Assembly (NCBI GenBank): GCA_025454405.1
Contig: JALOON010000001.1
Coordinates: 62,001 to 126,000, forward strand
Length of the DNA stretch: 64,000 nucleotides
Reading direction: 5' to 3'
DNA from: Oscillatoriaceae cyanobacterium Prado104
Lineage (GTDB): Bacteria > Cyanobacteriota > Cyanobacteriia > Cyanobacteriales > Microcoleaceae
Positions 17,374 to 26,589 of this stretch are shown here, piece by piece. The notes below the pieces were generated by a model. The model ran no database searches, was not told where the DNA came from, and saw only the letters and a list, made by a program, of their open reading frames with translations. How positions within the stretch are numbered: the first letter of the stretch is position 1; the number at the start of each line of letters is the position of its first letter. Made by a program: the position numbers and the translations under genes.

Positions 17374-19521
17374 TTATTTTTTGACCAAGCTTTCTTCAGG
17401 CAAATCTGCAGCAGCAGCAAGTAGATTCAGACTGGTTTCTTGCTCTGATTGCACTCGAATATCTTGCATGGGAATCGCCAAGTCAATTCCCTCTTTTTTC
17501 AAGCGCTCGTTAATCATAACGCCAAGCTCGCCTCGCGTCTTCCAATAGATCGGTGTTTTTGTCCATGCAAATAGCATCAGCCTGGTATAATAATCGCCAA
17601 ACCCAAACATCAGTACCATCACTGGATCTGGAGCAGTCAAAACCTCAGGATGCGATTTAGTAACATCTACTAAAATCTTCCGCACTTCAACAATATCAAC
17701 ACCGAAGTTAATCCGGATTTCCATTTGGATTCTGCGAATTTGAGCGTGACTGTAATTGATAATCTTACCTCCCCAAACTGTATTGTTGGGAACCGTAATC
17801 ATATCAACAGCTAAAGTTTTGATCTTCGTATTGGCTAAGGTAATCGAGTCAACCCAACCGTACACGCCACCTAAATCGACTTCATCACCAACATCAAAAG
17901 GTTTGTACACCAAGAGCATCAACCCGCTAGCAAAGTTTCCGATGTTGCTTTGCAAAGCAAAAGCGATGACAAAACTCGCACCCCCAACTACAGCCAAAAC
18001 AGGAGCGAGACTAACCTCTAGTGCTGTCAAAGCCAAGAGTACGCCAACTACAATTCCCCCTCGATTGATGAGAATAACGATAAATTGACGCAGCAATTTC
18101 GAGGTCTTAGAGAATTGCAGGAGCTTGCCGATCGCCAAGCCTAATACTTGAGAAACAATCGCGGAAGCCAGGATAATACCGACAAATTTACCAATATTTC
18201 CAGCCCAACGCAAACCTCCTTCTTCCGATTTGAACCAACTGATCAGTCTGACACCCAAACCTTCAGTATCCTTCACATCTATTTCTGCTTTAGTGACGGC
18301 TTCAATGTATTTGCGGGAAGACGCGGAATCGCCACCTTTGCGGTCTAGTTCCTCCAAAATAACGTTGAGACGATCTACAATTGCCGTTCGCCCCGACTGA
18401 AGATTGGTAGCATTAACCACCAATTGGTTCTTCAATGCTGCTTCATCCTTAGCATTTTCTTCTAACTTATCTGCCGTATTTTCAAGCTGCTGCCCTTTTT
18501 GGTCGAGGGAACCTGGAGTGTTGCCAGGGACTGGCGCACCTGGACTTGGTGTGGCACCGCCTGCCTGGATTTTTGTTTGTTCGAGGCTGCTGGCAGCTTC
18601 ATCGAGTTTCTGAGCGGATTTTTCCGCAGCGTCAGTACCAGCAGCAGGAGCTCCACTAATTGCTTCTCGCGCTTTTTTGACTTGGGCGGTAGTTTCTTCT
18701 ATTTTTTTGGTGGCTTCCTGGTATTCCGGCGATTTGGGATCGGCGATCGCTTTTTGGGCTTTTTCTGCGTCCTCATAAGCTTTAATTGCCTTGTCTAATT
18801 CGTCAATTTTTGCAGTCGCCGCCGTGTATGCCTCCGAGTTGGGAGGTATCTTGTCTCGCTCTTGCTTAGCTGTATCGAGAGTTTGTTTGGCTAGATCTAC
18901 TTCGCCAGTTTTCTCGGCTTTTTTTAAGGCTTCATTTAGGGTATTGTCCTGTTTAAGTTCCTGTTTGGTTTCTGTTGCTTCTTTGAGACCTTCCTGAGCT
19001 TTTTTGAGTTTTTCTTTGGCTTCTTCTGCCTTTTTCGTAGCTTCTTTGTGTTCTGCTGAGTTGGGAGCTGCACTCTTGAGGGCTTTGTCAGCTTCTTCTA
19101 GCGCTTTCTGCGCTTCATCTAGGGAAGTAGCCGCTTCTTTTTGTTTGTCTATCGAGCGATTTTGACGCTTGATGGCAATTTCAGCATCGCTAATTTCTTT
19201 TACTTTGTTTTTGAGCAACAATTGCCACCCTGCAGCTTCGTCTCGAAGTTCATCAAGACTGAAAGGTTTAATTAACAGTCGCAATTCTTCAACTGGAATG
19301 TCTGGTTCTTTAGTCGTAACTGCTGCTTTGGGATCTCCTTTTGGTGGAGGCTGAAGCAGTTTATCTAACGATTCTATAGAGCTTTTGGAAGTTTTGGCGT
19401 CTGAACTTTTGCCGCCGTCTTTTTGTCCTAGCCCTGGCATTCCCCACAGTGCGAAACCACTAACAAATCCGATAAAAATAATTGCACGAACTGTCTTGGG
19501 TAAGATTTTACTCGTTTTCAT
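17374..19521 (-). CDS. Mechanosensitive channel (MscS family) with long N-terminal coiled coil
   Basis: The 715-residue protein begins with a signal-type hydrophobic segment (about 11-30). It then has roughly 380 residues of Lys/Glu/Ala-rich helical repeats (KALEEADKAL, EEAKEKLKKAQ and similar) that should form a coiled coil in the periplasm. Several hydrophobic helices follow around residues 430-550, and then the MscS beta domain with VDMITVPNNTVWGG and the C-terminal alpha/beta domain. The pore helix carries the small-residue pattern GASFVIAFALQSNIGNFASG. It would release ions and small solutes upon membrane tension. The long coiled coil is an extension beyond the minimal 286-residue E. coli MscS. 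It appears to be a single-gene unit. Confidence 0.93.
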   Translation of the reverse strand: MKTSKILPKTVRAIIFIGFVSGFALWGMPGLGQKDGGKSSDAKTSKSSIESLDKLLQPPPKGDPKAAVTTKEPDIPVEELRLLIKPFSLDELRDEAAGWQLLLKNKVKEISDAEIAIKRQNRSIDKQKEAATSLDEAQKALEEADKALKSAAPNSAEHKEATKKAEEAKEKLKKAQEGLKEATETKQELKQDNTLNEALKKAEKTGEVDLAKQTLDTAKQERDKIPPNSEAYTAATAKIDELDKAIKAYEDAEKAQKAIADPKSPEYQEATKKIEETTAQVKKAREAISGAPAAGTDAAEKSAQKLDEAASSLEQTKIQAGGATPSPGAPVPGNTPGSLDQKGQQLENTADKLEENAKDEAALKNQLVVNATNLQSGRTAIVDRLNVILEELDRKGGDSASSRKYIEAVTKAEIDVKDTEGLGVRLISWFKSEEGGLRWAGNIGKFVGIILASAIVSQVLGLAIGKLLQFSKTSKLLRQFIVILINRGGIVVGVLLALTALEVSLAPVLAVVGGASFVIAFALQSNIGNFASGLMLLVYKPFDVGDEVDLGGVYGWVDSITLANTKIKTLAVDMITVPNNTVWGGKIINYSHAQIRRIQMEIRINFGVDIVEVRKILVDVTKSHPEVLTAPDPVMVLMFGFGDYYTRLMLFAWTKTPIYWKTRGELGVMINERLKKEGIDLAIPMQDIRVQSEQETSLNLLAAAADLPEESLVKK

Positions 19522-20293
19522 GAAAAAACATCCTTATTTACAATTCCAGCACAACTTTGAAAATCTATTTTTCGCTCAGACTTTCGCTTGTAGCTGACAC
19601 AAATTTTTCAGTAGCCATAACTACCGAATCATATTGCTGCTTTCCCCTGTTATCGTGACTTTCAAGTATTTTTTTTGGGAGCGTCGGAATTATCTCGAAT
19701 AGGCAGTTGCCAGCAAATTATGCAGATATTCACCAGCAACGATAAACAATGAATTTAGGATGATACAAAACTCGTTCTCCTAAAATCACTTGCGAGCTAA
19801 CAACAGCTCAACCTAGAATATCCGAGCTGCAATAAATCATACCCTATTACCAAGCAGAGCAATTATTAATATTTGTTAAATATTTGATACGATCGAACCC
19901 CTTTGACATTTTGTATATATCGACTCAAATTAAGGCGATCGAGCTGCAAAATAACAAAAAGTTAAGCAAGTTAAGCAAGTTAAGCAAGTTAAGCAAGTTA
20001 AGCGTGGCGGTCGAGAAACTTTTACCGTGCTCGAAGCCTTAGCCGATAAAAAGTTTGGCTAATCTTGACAGGTTGTTCTTAAGTTGAGATGTTAAATAAC
20101 AAAACATGAGTGGTGCAATATTTAACAGTCAACAGTCAAATGTCAACTGTCAAATACAGCAGATTTCAGGTAAGTAAGGGACTCCAGAAACCAGGTTTCT
20201 TTAAGAAACAGGTTGGAGGGGTGTACTTCATAAACCCGCAATCTGCTGTATCTGCTGTCAACAGTCAACAGTCAACTGTCAAATATCTGCTGA
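19522..20293. other. 772-bp gene-free spacer
   Basis: No complete gene is visible. It contains a 9-bp tandem repeat at 19964-20010, an AGAAACCAGGTTTCTTT unit near 20187, and two CAACAGT/CAACTGT heptamer groups near 20120-20155 and 20258-20282. The MscS promoter should lie at its left end. Confidence 0.55.
19964..20010. repeat. 9-bp tandem repeat GTTAAGCAA
   Basis: There are four to five copies of GTTAAGCAA. Read on the plus strand in frame they give Val-Lys-Gln repeats that continue into RGGRETFTVLEALADKKFG and a stop at about 20061. This suggests the end of a decayed coding region, but there is no start and no recognisable family. Confidence 0.65.
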
Positions 20294-21247
20294 CTATTTT
20301 TCATAGAGTTCGTAAGCTGCGACAATCCGCTGCACTAGCGGGTGGCGCACGACATCCGACTGGGAAAATTCGCAGAAAGCAATACCTTCAACGTGGCGCA
20401 GAATTTTTTGAGCTACTGCCAATCCCGATGGTTGGTTTGGTGGCAAATCAGTTTGAGTGATATCGCCTGTCACTACCATTTTCGATCGAAAGCCCAGACG
20501 AGTCAACACCATTTTCATTTGAGCGGGTGTCGTATTTTGAGCTTCGTCCAAAATGACAAATGCATTGTTGAGCGTCCGCCCCCGCATATAAGCTAAAGGA
20601 GCTACTTCTATGATGCCCCTTTCCATTAAATCGGTCATTTTTTCTTGGTCAATCATTTCTTGGAGGGCGTCGTAAAGCGGGCGCAAATAGGGATTGACTT
20701 TTTGCTGCAAATCTCCTGGCAAAAATCCCAATTTTTCCCCAGCTTCTACAGCCGGACGAGTTAAAATCAGCCGTTCGTACTGCTTGCCCAACAGCGCTTG
20801 CACGGCGATAATAGCTGCTAGAAATGTTTTGCCCGTACCGGCGGGGCCGATGCAAAAAGTCAAGTCGCGAGTGCGGATGGCTTGGACGTACTGCCGCTGT
20901 TTGAAAGTTTTCGCCCTGATTTCTTCGCCGCGGCGGGTTTTGGCGAGTACGTCTCGCTGCAAATCTTGCAAATCCTCTTGGCGGTTGGTATCCAATGCGT
21001 AGCGTGCTGTTTGGATTTCTACTGGGGTAATCGCTTTGCCCGACTTCCAAAAATCAGAGAGCGATCGCACTAATTTCTGACACAATTCTACTTGATTTTT
21101 CGTGCCGGAAATCAGCAGTTCTTGACCGCGCATTACTAAATTAGCGCCGGTTTGTCTGGAGATAATTTTTAGGTTTTCTTCTTGATGGCCGGCCAGCGAC
21201 ATCGCGCTTTCTGTGCTCGGCAACTCGATCGTCAGTGTTTCAGTCAT
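20294..21247 (-). CDS. PhoH family ATPase
   Basis: The 317-residue protein is a PhoH-like P-loop ATPase with the family length and order: an N-terminal KH-like region (about 1-100), Walker A GPAGTGKT at 134-141 and Walker B VILDEAQN followed by TPAQMK. PhoH-like proteins are linked to RNA metabolism and ribosome maturation; the exact role in cyanobacteria is not settled. The stop lies at the edge of a CAACTGT array. The ATG at 21247 is preceded by ATTTTAG heptamers within about 15 bases. It is on the same strand as rpsP and the KH gene but is separated from them by a terminator-like hairpin. Confidence 0.95.
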   Translation of the reverse strand: MTETLTIELPSTESAMSLAGHQEENLKIISRQTGANLVMRGQELLISGTKNQVELCQKLVRSLSDFWKSGKAITPVEIQTARYALDTNRQEDLQDLQRDVLAKTRRGEEIRAKTFKQRQYVQAIRTRDLTFCIGPAGTGKTFLAAIIAVQALLGKQYERLILTRPAVEAGEKLGFLPGDLQQKVNPYLRPLYDALQEMIDQEKMTDLMERGIIEVAPLAYMRGRTLNNAFVILDEAQNTTPAQMKMVLTRLGFRSKMVVTGDITQTDLPPNQPSGLAVAQKILRHVEGIAFCEFSQSDVVRHPLVQRIVAAYELYEK

Positions 21248-21249
21248 GC

Positions 21250-21290
21250 CAACATACGATTTTGGATTTTAGATTTTAGATTTTAGAACC
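21250..21290. repeat. ATTTTAG heptamer array upstream of phoH-like gene
   Basis: Three to four tandem copies of the 7-bp unit ATTTTAG stand directly before the PhoH start. Further copies occur at 21425-21460 and 21560-21580 within the same spacer. Confidence 0.75.
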
Positions 21291-21306
21291 TGCAGGATTT
21301 TGAAAA

Positions 21307-21350
21307 CAAAAAAACGCCCGGTACTAGATTTTAGCTCGTATCTAAGGCGT
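21307..21350 (-). terminator. Probable terminator of the rpsP-KH transcript
   Basis: On the minus strand, ACGCC with an inner TAGATA pairs with TCTA and GGCGT, followed by an uninterrupted run of seven T. It lies about 250 bp after the KH gene stop and before the PhoH gene, so it should end transcripts coming from rpsP-KH. Confidence 0.5.
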
Positions 21351-21596
21351 CTTTTATATTTAACTCACTCATGAGTTTGGTGCTGGAAGCACAAATCAAA
21401 TCTCCTTCAATCTAGTTAGGCAACTTTAGATTTTAGATACAGAGATTTTAGATTTTAGATTGACCTTATGTAGTTGAGATTTTGAGATTCGAGATTTTTG
21501 TTAAATTTAAAAATCAGCAATCGCAAATCGAAGGAGTCGATCGTAAAAAATTTACAGCAGGCAATCTAAAATCTAAAATTATTTTCACCAAAGCAG

Positions 21597-22094
21597 TTAA
21601 TAACCGGGGCTATTTCTGCTAGTTCTAAACGTAGGTGCGTTAGTACGGCGCGGTTGTTCTCTCTGGGGTCTGCCACCGAATTGACTCGGAGAGCGGGGCC
21701 GGAAGTCACCCCGATCGGGGCGATCGCCCCGATCGGGGCGATCGCGCCGATCGCCCCTAGACGGTCCAGAGCGCGAATCGCCCGATTCGCCATCGTATAT
21801 ATCCAAGTAGACCGACTGACCGGCCGCCTGCGCTACCGCTTCGAGGGTAGTTCTAATTGCCTGAATATTGCGTCCGCCTCTACCGTAGACCCGTCCTTTG
21901 TCCGGATCGTCAAAAGCAAGCCGCACCCAGACCCGCGACTGGCGCGGGTGAACTTCGCAATCAACCCGCAAGGATTCTGGGTTCTCTAAAAAAGGTCCGA
22001 TCAAAAACTTTACCAGTCCAGCGTAGTCGGGACTAGCTGGCTGCTGAGTTGCTGGATTCAAGGTTGGCTCCGGCTCCGAGTTGTTCAAATACAT
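21597..22094 (-). CDS. KH domain RNA-binding protein (KhpA-like)
   Basis: The first about 105 residues contain a single KH domain with the RNA-contacting loop GRGG at 71-74 ([12 protein letters not shown]). This is the small RNA-binding protein that accompanies rpsP in many bacteria. The C-terminal 55-60 residues are an Arg/Gly/Asp-rich tail that standard KhpA proteins lack. It is encoded by HIP1-like GATCGGGGCGATCGCC repeats at 21709-21758. The start at 22094 puts the first 62 bases inside rpsP. It was chosen because the domain needs residues from about 23 onward and no other ATG fits. The tail is unstructured and could add RNA affinity. Confidence 0.88.
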   Translation of the reverse strand: MYLNNSEPEPTLNPATQQPASPDYAGLVKFLIGPFLENPESLRVDCEVHPRQSRVWVRLAFDDPDKGRVYGRGGRNIQAIRTTLEAVAQAAGQSVYLDIYDGESGDSRSGPSRGDRRDRPDRGDRPDRGDFRPRSPSQFGGRPQREQPRRTNAPTFRTSRNSPGY

Positions 22095-22317
22095 TGGCTT
22101 TTCTCAGGATGTCACGCACGGTGTCAGTAGGCTGAGCGCCTTGTTGCAGGCGCTTGACAATCGCTGGAACATCCAGCCTGGTTTCGTTACTTCTGGGGTT
22201 GTAAAAGCCGAGTTCTTCTAAGGGGCGGCCGTCGCGGCGGCTGGAGCTGTTCATTGCTACAATCCGGTAGCTCGTCTCGCGTTTCTTTCCGTATCGCTTT
22301 AATCGCAGTTTGATCAT
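22033..22317 (-). CDS. rpsP: 30S ribosomal protein S16
   Basis: This is a small-subunit ribosomal protein of 94 residues starting [12 protein letters not shown], the universal S16 N-terminus, with [15 protein letters not shown] in the middle. An open frame extends 20 codons further upstream but has no homology. The start at 22317 is preceded by AAGA. The last 20 codons are shared, in another frame, with the N-terminus of the KH protein gene. The C-terminal extension after VRDILRKAN is Ser/Ala-rich, as in other cyanobacteria. It probably forms an operon with the KH gene. Confidence 0.97.
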   Translation of the reverse strand: MIKLRLKRYGKKRETSYRIVAMNSSSRRDGRPLEELGFYNPRSNETRLDVPAIVKRLQQGAQPTDTVRDILRKANVFEQLGAGANLESSNSAAS

Positions 22318-22614
22318 CTTCTTGCAGAATAGTCTTGTTCCTAATTCTACGCTATTTTGTTCCCGCTCCTTTCCCAAACCTCAACTCTACCAGAATTTTT
22401 TCACCTAATACAGCAGGATGCCCCCACCAGAACGGTACTCCGTTTGGTGGCGGGAGGAATGCGAGTGAGGTGACGAGCGCATCCCCGACCAAGACCGACA
22501 AGCGTAGCTCTCGGAAGTTGCGAGATGTGCCAGGAGACGAACAAATTCTTTATTCCAGCCATTGCTTTCTTTATCTTCAGCAGATCTAATATATTTAGAG
22601 TTTGCTGAAGAACT

Positions 22615-22798
22615 GTCCCAAGTAATCACCGCAAAACTGAAGCTAAATTTAGATACCGAGCAAAAAGCTTTGGTGTATCGTACTGCTTTAGCCTATCGGG
22701 ATGCCTTGAATTACGCTTCAGCCGTTGCTTTCGATCGCGGCAAGATAAGCAACGGGGCTTCGTTGCAGAAGGTTGTCTATGGCGCTTCTGCTGCTTGA
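22615..22798 (+). pseudogene. TnpB (IS200/IS605-type) N-terminal remnant
   Basis: The plus-strand frame reads VITAKLKLNLDTEQKALVYR and then TALAYRDALNYASAVAFDRG and LQKVVYG, which is the N-terminal RuvC-preceding region of TnpB proteins of the cyanobacterial type. It then stops. A complete TnpB has about 400 residues, so only about 60 remain, and no tnpA or intact ends are visible. The likely original ATG has become CTG (CTG-TCC-CAA before VIT). It is a relic of a transposon with an RNA-guided nuclease and is not expected to be functional. Confidence 0.7.
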
Positions 22799-22808
22799 GC
22801 TAAAATTG

Positions 22809-23189
22809 CTAAAGTCCCAGTTGAAGCTGAACTCCCGCTTCTGTACCACTATCGCTTGTTTTTGGAGGCACGGGATTTGCCAGACGCTGGGCATCTGAAG
22901 GAGTCGTAATAAACTGCAATTCGCTATTGAGCTTGAGGCGAAATTCCTCGCTCAAGCGGTTTTCACCTCTAGCAGAATTGCCCGCCGTTTCTGATGGGCC
23001 GATCGAATTTAAGTAGTCGGAATCTATAGTCCTGCCCTCAACACTCTGAAGGGAATCGCCAGATAAAGTTGTTTCCGAATCTGGGGCTACAGATTGCGGT
23101 GTTTCTTGCCCCCAAACAGCAGGTGTCCAACCAATTAAAATTGAACTCAGTCCGAAAGCAGTTCCCACAGCAGCGATAAGTGACTTCAT
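22809..23189 (-). CDS. Secreted hypothetical protein
   Basis: The 126-residue product starts with a signal peptide (hydrophobic stretch about 4-22, likely cut after AVWG or near it). The mature part is polar, Ser/Glu-rich and probably disordered, with ELQFITTPSDAQRLANPVPP near the C-terminus. I know no family for it. It is a single gene between the TnpB relic and a spacer upstream of a histidine kinase on the other strand. The clear signal peptide and a good ATG support it as a real gene. Confidence 0.65.
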   Translation of the reverse strand: MKSLIAAVGTAFGLSSILIGWTPAVWGQETPQSVAPDSETTLSGDSLQSVEGRTIDSDYLNSIGPSETAGNSARGENRLSEEFRLKLNSELQFITTPSDAQRLANPVPPKTSDSGTEAGVQLQLGL

Positions 23190-23616
23190 GTCGAATTCCT
23201 CCGCTTAATTGCACCTTATAATTTGATTGTATACAGCCGCAATTTATTTGCCATCCATCCAGAGAAATGGCTGCCACCTCAAGCAGTACCGAACGTTCCA
23301 GCAGGTTGCAACAAGCGTATTACAGAGATCGAAATTACTGTTAAGATTTATAAAATATTCCGTACCAATAGCATTAAAGGCGCGATCGCCGGCTGACTGG
23401 TGGCAACTGTCACTTGTCAAAATTCGATCGCCCCTGTTGTACAAACACCCGATCGCGCTAAGATGGCGGTGGTTGTTGCTAAAAAAGCTATTATTAGCTC
23501 AAGATTTGTAAGTTTGCAACAGAAATTACAATTTTAATTTAGCTCTAGTCCAAAATCTTCTGAATCAGGTGGCACTTTACTGAAAAGTTGTGGGTCAGTA
23601 ATAATTCAGTTCCATC
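23190..23616. other. 427-bp divergent spacer
   Basis: This spacer separates the secreted hypothetical (minus) and the large histidine kinase (plus) and must hold both promoters. TATAAT occurs at about 23217-23222 but without an evident -35 on the plus strand. No gene is visible. Confidence 0.45.
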
Positions 23617-26493
23617 ATGCCAATCAAATTCCTCACCGACCAGATTTTAAAATTGTCGGGAAAAGTGCCAATTCGTGTCGTCCTCGTGGTGCCCTTTGCC
23701 CTCCAGACATTCGCTGCTGTGGGACTGACGGGGTGGCTTTCCCTGCGCAACGGACAAAAAGCTGTCAACGATGTGGCAGCCCAACTGCGAGCAGAAGTCA
23801 CAGCGCGCATCCAGCAACACCTGAACAGTTACCTCGAAACACCACATCAAATCAATCAGATCGATGCTGACGCCATCCGTCTCGGTATTTTAAACCCGCG
23901 AGATTCTGATAGTTTGCTGCGCTACTTTTCCAAACAAATTCAAACCTTCGATAAAGTTAGCTACATTCAATTTGGCTCGGAACAAAAAGAATTTACCGGG
24001 GTCGAACGCCTTGACAACGGCAAATTGCAAGTTCGGAGATCGAACAAATCCACTGGCTATAACCTTCACAGTTACGAACCATCCGCATCGGGGGAGGCAA
24101 CCAAACTATTAAAAATTACTCCTAACTTAGACCCCCGAGTGCGACCTTGGTACGTGGCTCCGGTAAAGGCAGGCAAGCCAGCATGGAGTGAAATTTATAC
24201 TTATTTTGATTTTCCCAAACTGGCGATTACGGCGGGTCAACCCGTTTACAACAATCGCGGTCAACTGCTGGGAGTTGTAGCTACCGATTTGCTGCTTTCT
24301 CAGATCGGTCAATTCTTAGACAGTCTGAAAATTGGCAAATCGGGAGAAACTTTTATTATCGAAAGGTCGGGAAAATTGGTAGCAAATTCCACTCCCGAAC
24401 AGCCATTTATTATTAGCAACGGTGTTCCAAAAAGAATTGCTGCAACCGACAGCAAAAATGTTTTAATTCGATCGACCGCCCGCTATTTAACTGAACGCTT
24501 TGGCGATTTGAGCCAAATTCGCAGCTCTTCCCAGTTAGATTTTACGATCGCCGGACAACGCCAATTTTTGCAAGTCACGCCGCTTGTTGACGGCCGAGGC
24601 CTCGACTGGCTGATTGTTGTGGCCGTTCCCGAAGCCGATTTTATGGAAAACATCAACGCCAACACCCGCTACACAGTAATGCTGTGCTTGGGCGCGCTAG
24701 TGCTGGCAACCATTCTCGGCAGTCTGACTTCGAGGTGGATTGCCGTGCCCCTCCAGCGCTTGAGCAAGGCTGCGGAGGCTTTGTCGCGGGGGGAATGGGA
24801 CGGGACGGCAGTAGATACGCGCTTGGTGGCGTCTTTAGAGCGACAGGATGAAGTCGGTATCTTGGCTCGCTCTTTTAATACAATGGCCTGTCAGTTAGAA
24901 GAATCTTTTACTACTCTCGAAGAGCGGGTAGAAGCTGCGATCGCTGATAAAACTAAATTAATTGCATCGCTGAAAAAATCCCAGCAAAAACTCGCTCTGC
25001 ACCTGCATCAAACTCCTCTAGGCGCGATCGAATGGGGTCTGAATTTTGAAATAGCAGACTGGAATTTATCAGCGGAAAGAATTTTTGGCTACAGTCGCAT
25101 GGAAGCGCTCGGAAAAAATGGCGTAGACTTAATAGTTCCCGAAAGTGCCAAAGAGCTTGTCAAGCAAATAGCTGTAGATTTGTTATCGAATCAAGGCGGA
25201 ATTACCAGCATTAACGAAAACGTCAGAAAGGACGGGCAAATTATTATTTGCGAGTGGCACAATACAACTTTAGTTGATGCCAACGGCTGCATAATGGGGG
25301 TGGTGTCGCTAGTGCAAGACGTGACCGAATTTCATTCGGCAGTGGCGCAATTGCGGGTCAGCGAAGAGCGGTTCCGGCAGTTGGCAGAACACATTCACGA
25401 GGTATTTTGGATTAGAGATCCCGAGTTCCAGCAGATAGTTTACGTGAGTCCGGCTTGCGAGAAAATCTGGAATTTGAGCCGCGAGAGTTTGTGTTCTCAA
25501 CCCGAAGCTTTTTGGGAGGCAATTCATCAAGGAGATCGCGCTCGCATCAAAAATGCTTTTGCCAAACAGGTGCGCGGCGATTACGATGAAGAATACCGAG
25601 TAGTTGGCGCTGGGGGGTCTATTTGTTGGGTGCGCGATCGGGCTTTTCCAGTGCGGAATGACAAGGGGGAAATTTACCGCATTGTCGGTATTGCTGAAGA
25701 CATCACCCAGCGCAAATTAGCAGAAGAATTTCAAAAAGTCGCTCGAGCCGCTCAAGCTGCCAACCAAGCAAAAAGTGCATTTTTAGCGAATATGAGCCAC
25801 GAATTGCGCACGCCCCTCAACGCAATTATCGGTTACAGCGATTTGCTCGCAGAGGATGCTGAGGATTTGGGCTGCGAAGATTTTATTCCAGACTTGCAAA
25901 AAATTCAAACAGCGGGAAAACACTTACTGTCTTTAATTAGCGACATTTTAGATATCTCAAAAATAGAAGCAGGTCGGATGGAAGTTCATCTAGAAACTTT
26001 CGATGCAGCTAACTTGATTGAGGAAGTAGTTTCAACAGTCCAACCCTTAATAGATAAAAATGGTAATAAATTTGAAGTCACTCTTTATGACAATTTGGGA
26101 TTGATGTATGCTGACATTACCAAAACGAAACAAATATTGCTCAACCTGCTGAGCAATGCGGCTAAATTTACCGAACGCGGTACGATCGTTCTGGGGGTGG
26201 AAAAAGTTACAAACGAAAATTTAAAAATTTCCAATATCGAGCAATCTTCTGAATTCTTTATTTTCCGAATAGCTGATACGGGCATTGGAATTCCTCCCGA
26301 ACAAATGAAGCATTTATTTCAGGCTTTCATGCAAGGCGACGCCTCAACTACTCGCAAGTACGGCGGCACGGGTTTGGGATTGACTATCAGCCGCCATTTT
26401 AGCTTGATGATGGGTGGCGATATTCAAGTTCAAAGCGAAGTGGGGCGCGGTTCTATTTTTACCGTCCGCTTGCCCGCGCGCGTTGAATTGTAA
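23617..26493 (+). CDS. Sensor histidine kinase (Cache, HAMP, two PAS, HisKA, HATPase)
   Basis: The 958-residue protein has a helix at about 18-42, an extracytoplasmic double-Cache-type ligand-binding region (about 45-345, with DPRVRPWYVAP), a second helix at 351-371, a HAMP segment (about 372-430) and two PAS domains (about 455-570 and 583-700). The kinase core carries H728 in NMSHELRTPLNAI as the phosphoacceptor, with NLLSNAAKFT, DTGIGIP and GGTGLGLTISRHF as the N, G1 and G2 boxes. It probably senses a small molecule outside the plasma membrane. No response regulator is adjacent, so its partner is unknown, and there is no receiver domain of its own. It converges on the next gene, with a perfect hairpin between them. 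Confidence 0.95.
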   Translation: MPIKFLTDQILKLSGKVPIRVVLVVPFALQTFAAVGLTGWLSLRNGQKAVNDVAAQLRAEVTARIQQHLNSYLETPHQINQIDADAIRLGILNPRDSDSLLRYFSKQIQTFDKVSYIQFGSEQKEFTGVERLDNGKLQVRRSNKSTGYNLHSYEPSASGEATKLLKITPNLDPRVRPWYVAPVKAGKPAWSEIYTYFDFPKLAITAGQPVYNNRGQLLGVVATDLLLSQIGQFLDSLKIGKSGETFIIERSGKLVANSTPEQPFIISNGVPKRIAATDSKNVLIRSTARYLTERFGDLSQIRSSSQLDFTIAGQRQFLQVTPLVDGRGLDWLIVVAVPEADFMENINANTRYTVMLCLGALVLATILGSLTSRWIAVPLQRLSKAAEALSRGEWDGTAVDTRLVASLERQDEVGILARSFNTMACQLEESFTTLEERVEAAIADKTKLIASLKKSQQKLALHLHQTPLGAIEWGLNFEIADWNLSAERIFGYSRMEALGKNGVDLIVPESAKELVKQIAVDLLSNQGGITSINENVRKDGQIIICEWHNTTLVDANGCIMGVVSLVQDVTEFHSAVAQLRVSEERFRQLAEHIHEVFWIRDPEFQQIVYVSPACEKIWNLSRESLCSQPEAFWEAIHQGDRARIKNAFAKQVRGDYDEEYRVVGAGGSICWVRDRAFPVRNDKGEIYRIVGIAEDITQRKLAEEFQKVARAAQAANQAKSAFLANMSHELRTPLNAIIGYSDLLAEDAEDLGCEDFIPDLQKIQTAGKHLLSLISDILDISKIEAGRMEVHLETFDAANLIEEVVSTVQPLIDKNGNKFEVTLYDNLGLMYADITKTKQILLNLLSNAAKFTERGTIVLGVEKVTNENLKISNIEQSSEFFIFRIADTGIGIPPEQMKHLFQAFMQGDASTTRKYGGTGLGLTISRHFSLMMGGDIQVQSEVGRGSIFTVRLPARVEL

Positions 26494-26533
26494 GAAGGAA
26501 TGACAAATTGCGCATCAGGTTTGTAGTAAACAC

Positions 26534-26566
26534 TTGAGTCCTTTCAGGTTTTTAGAAAGGACTCAG
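26534..26566. terminator. Bidirectional terminator-like hairpin
   Basis: TGAGTCCTTTC and GAAAGGACTCA form a perfect 11-bp stem with a 9-base loop containing TTTTT. It lies between the convergent ends of the PAS kinase (26493) and the O-antigen-ligase-like gene (26590), where a two-way terminator is expected. Its flank TTTGTAGTAAACACTTGAGTCC links it to the GTAGTG-GGACT repeat family. Confidence 0.6.
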
Positions 26567-26589
26567 ATCGGGTTTTAGGCGAGCACACC

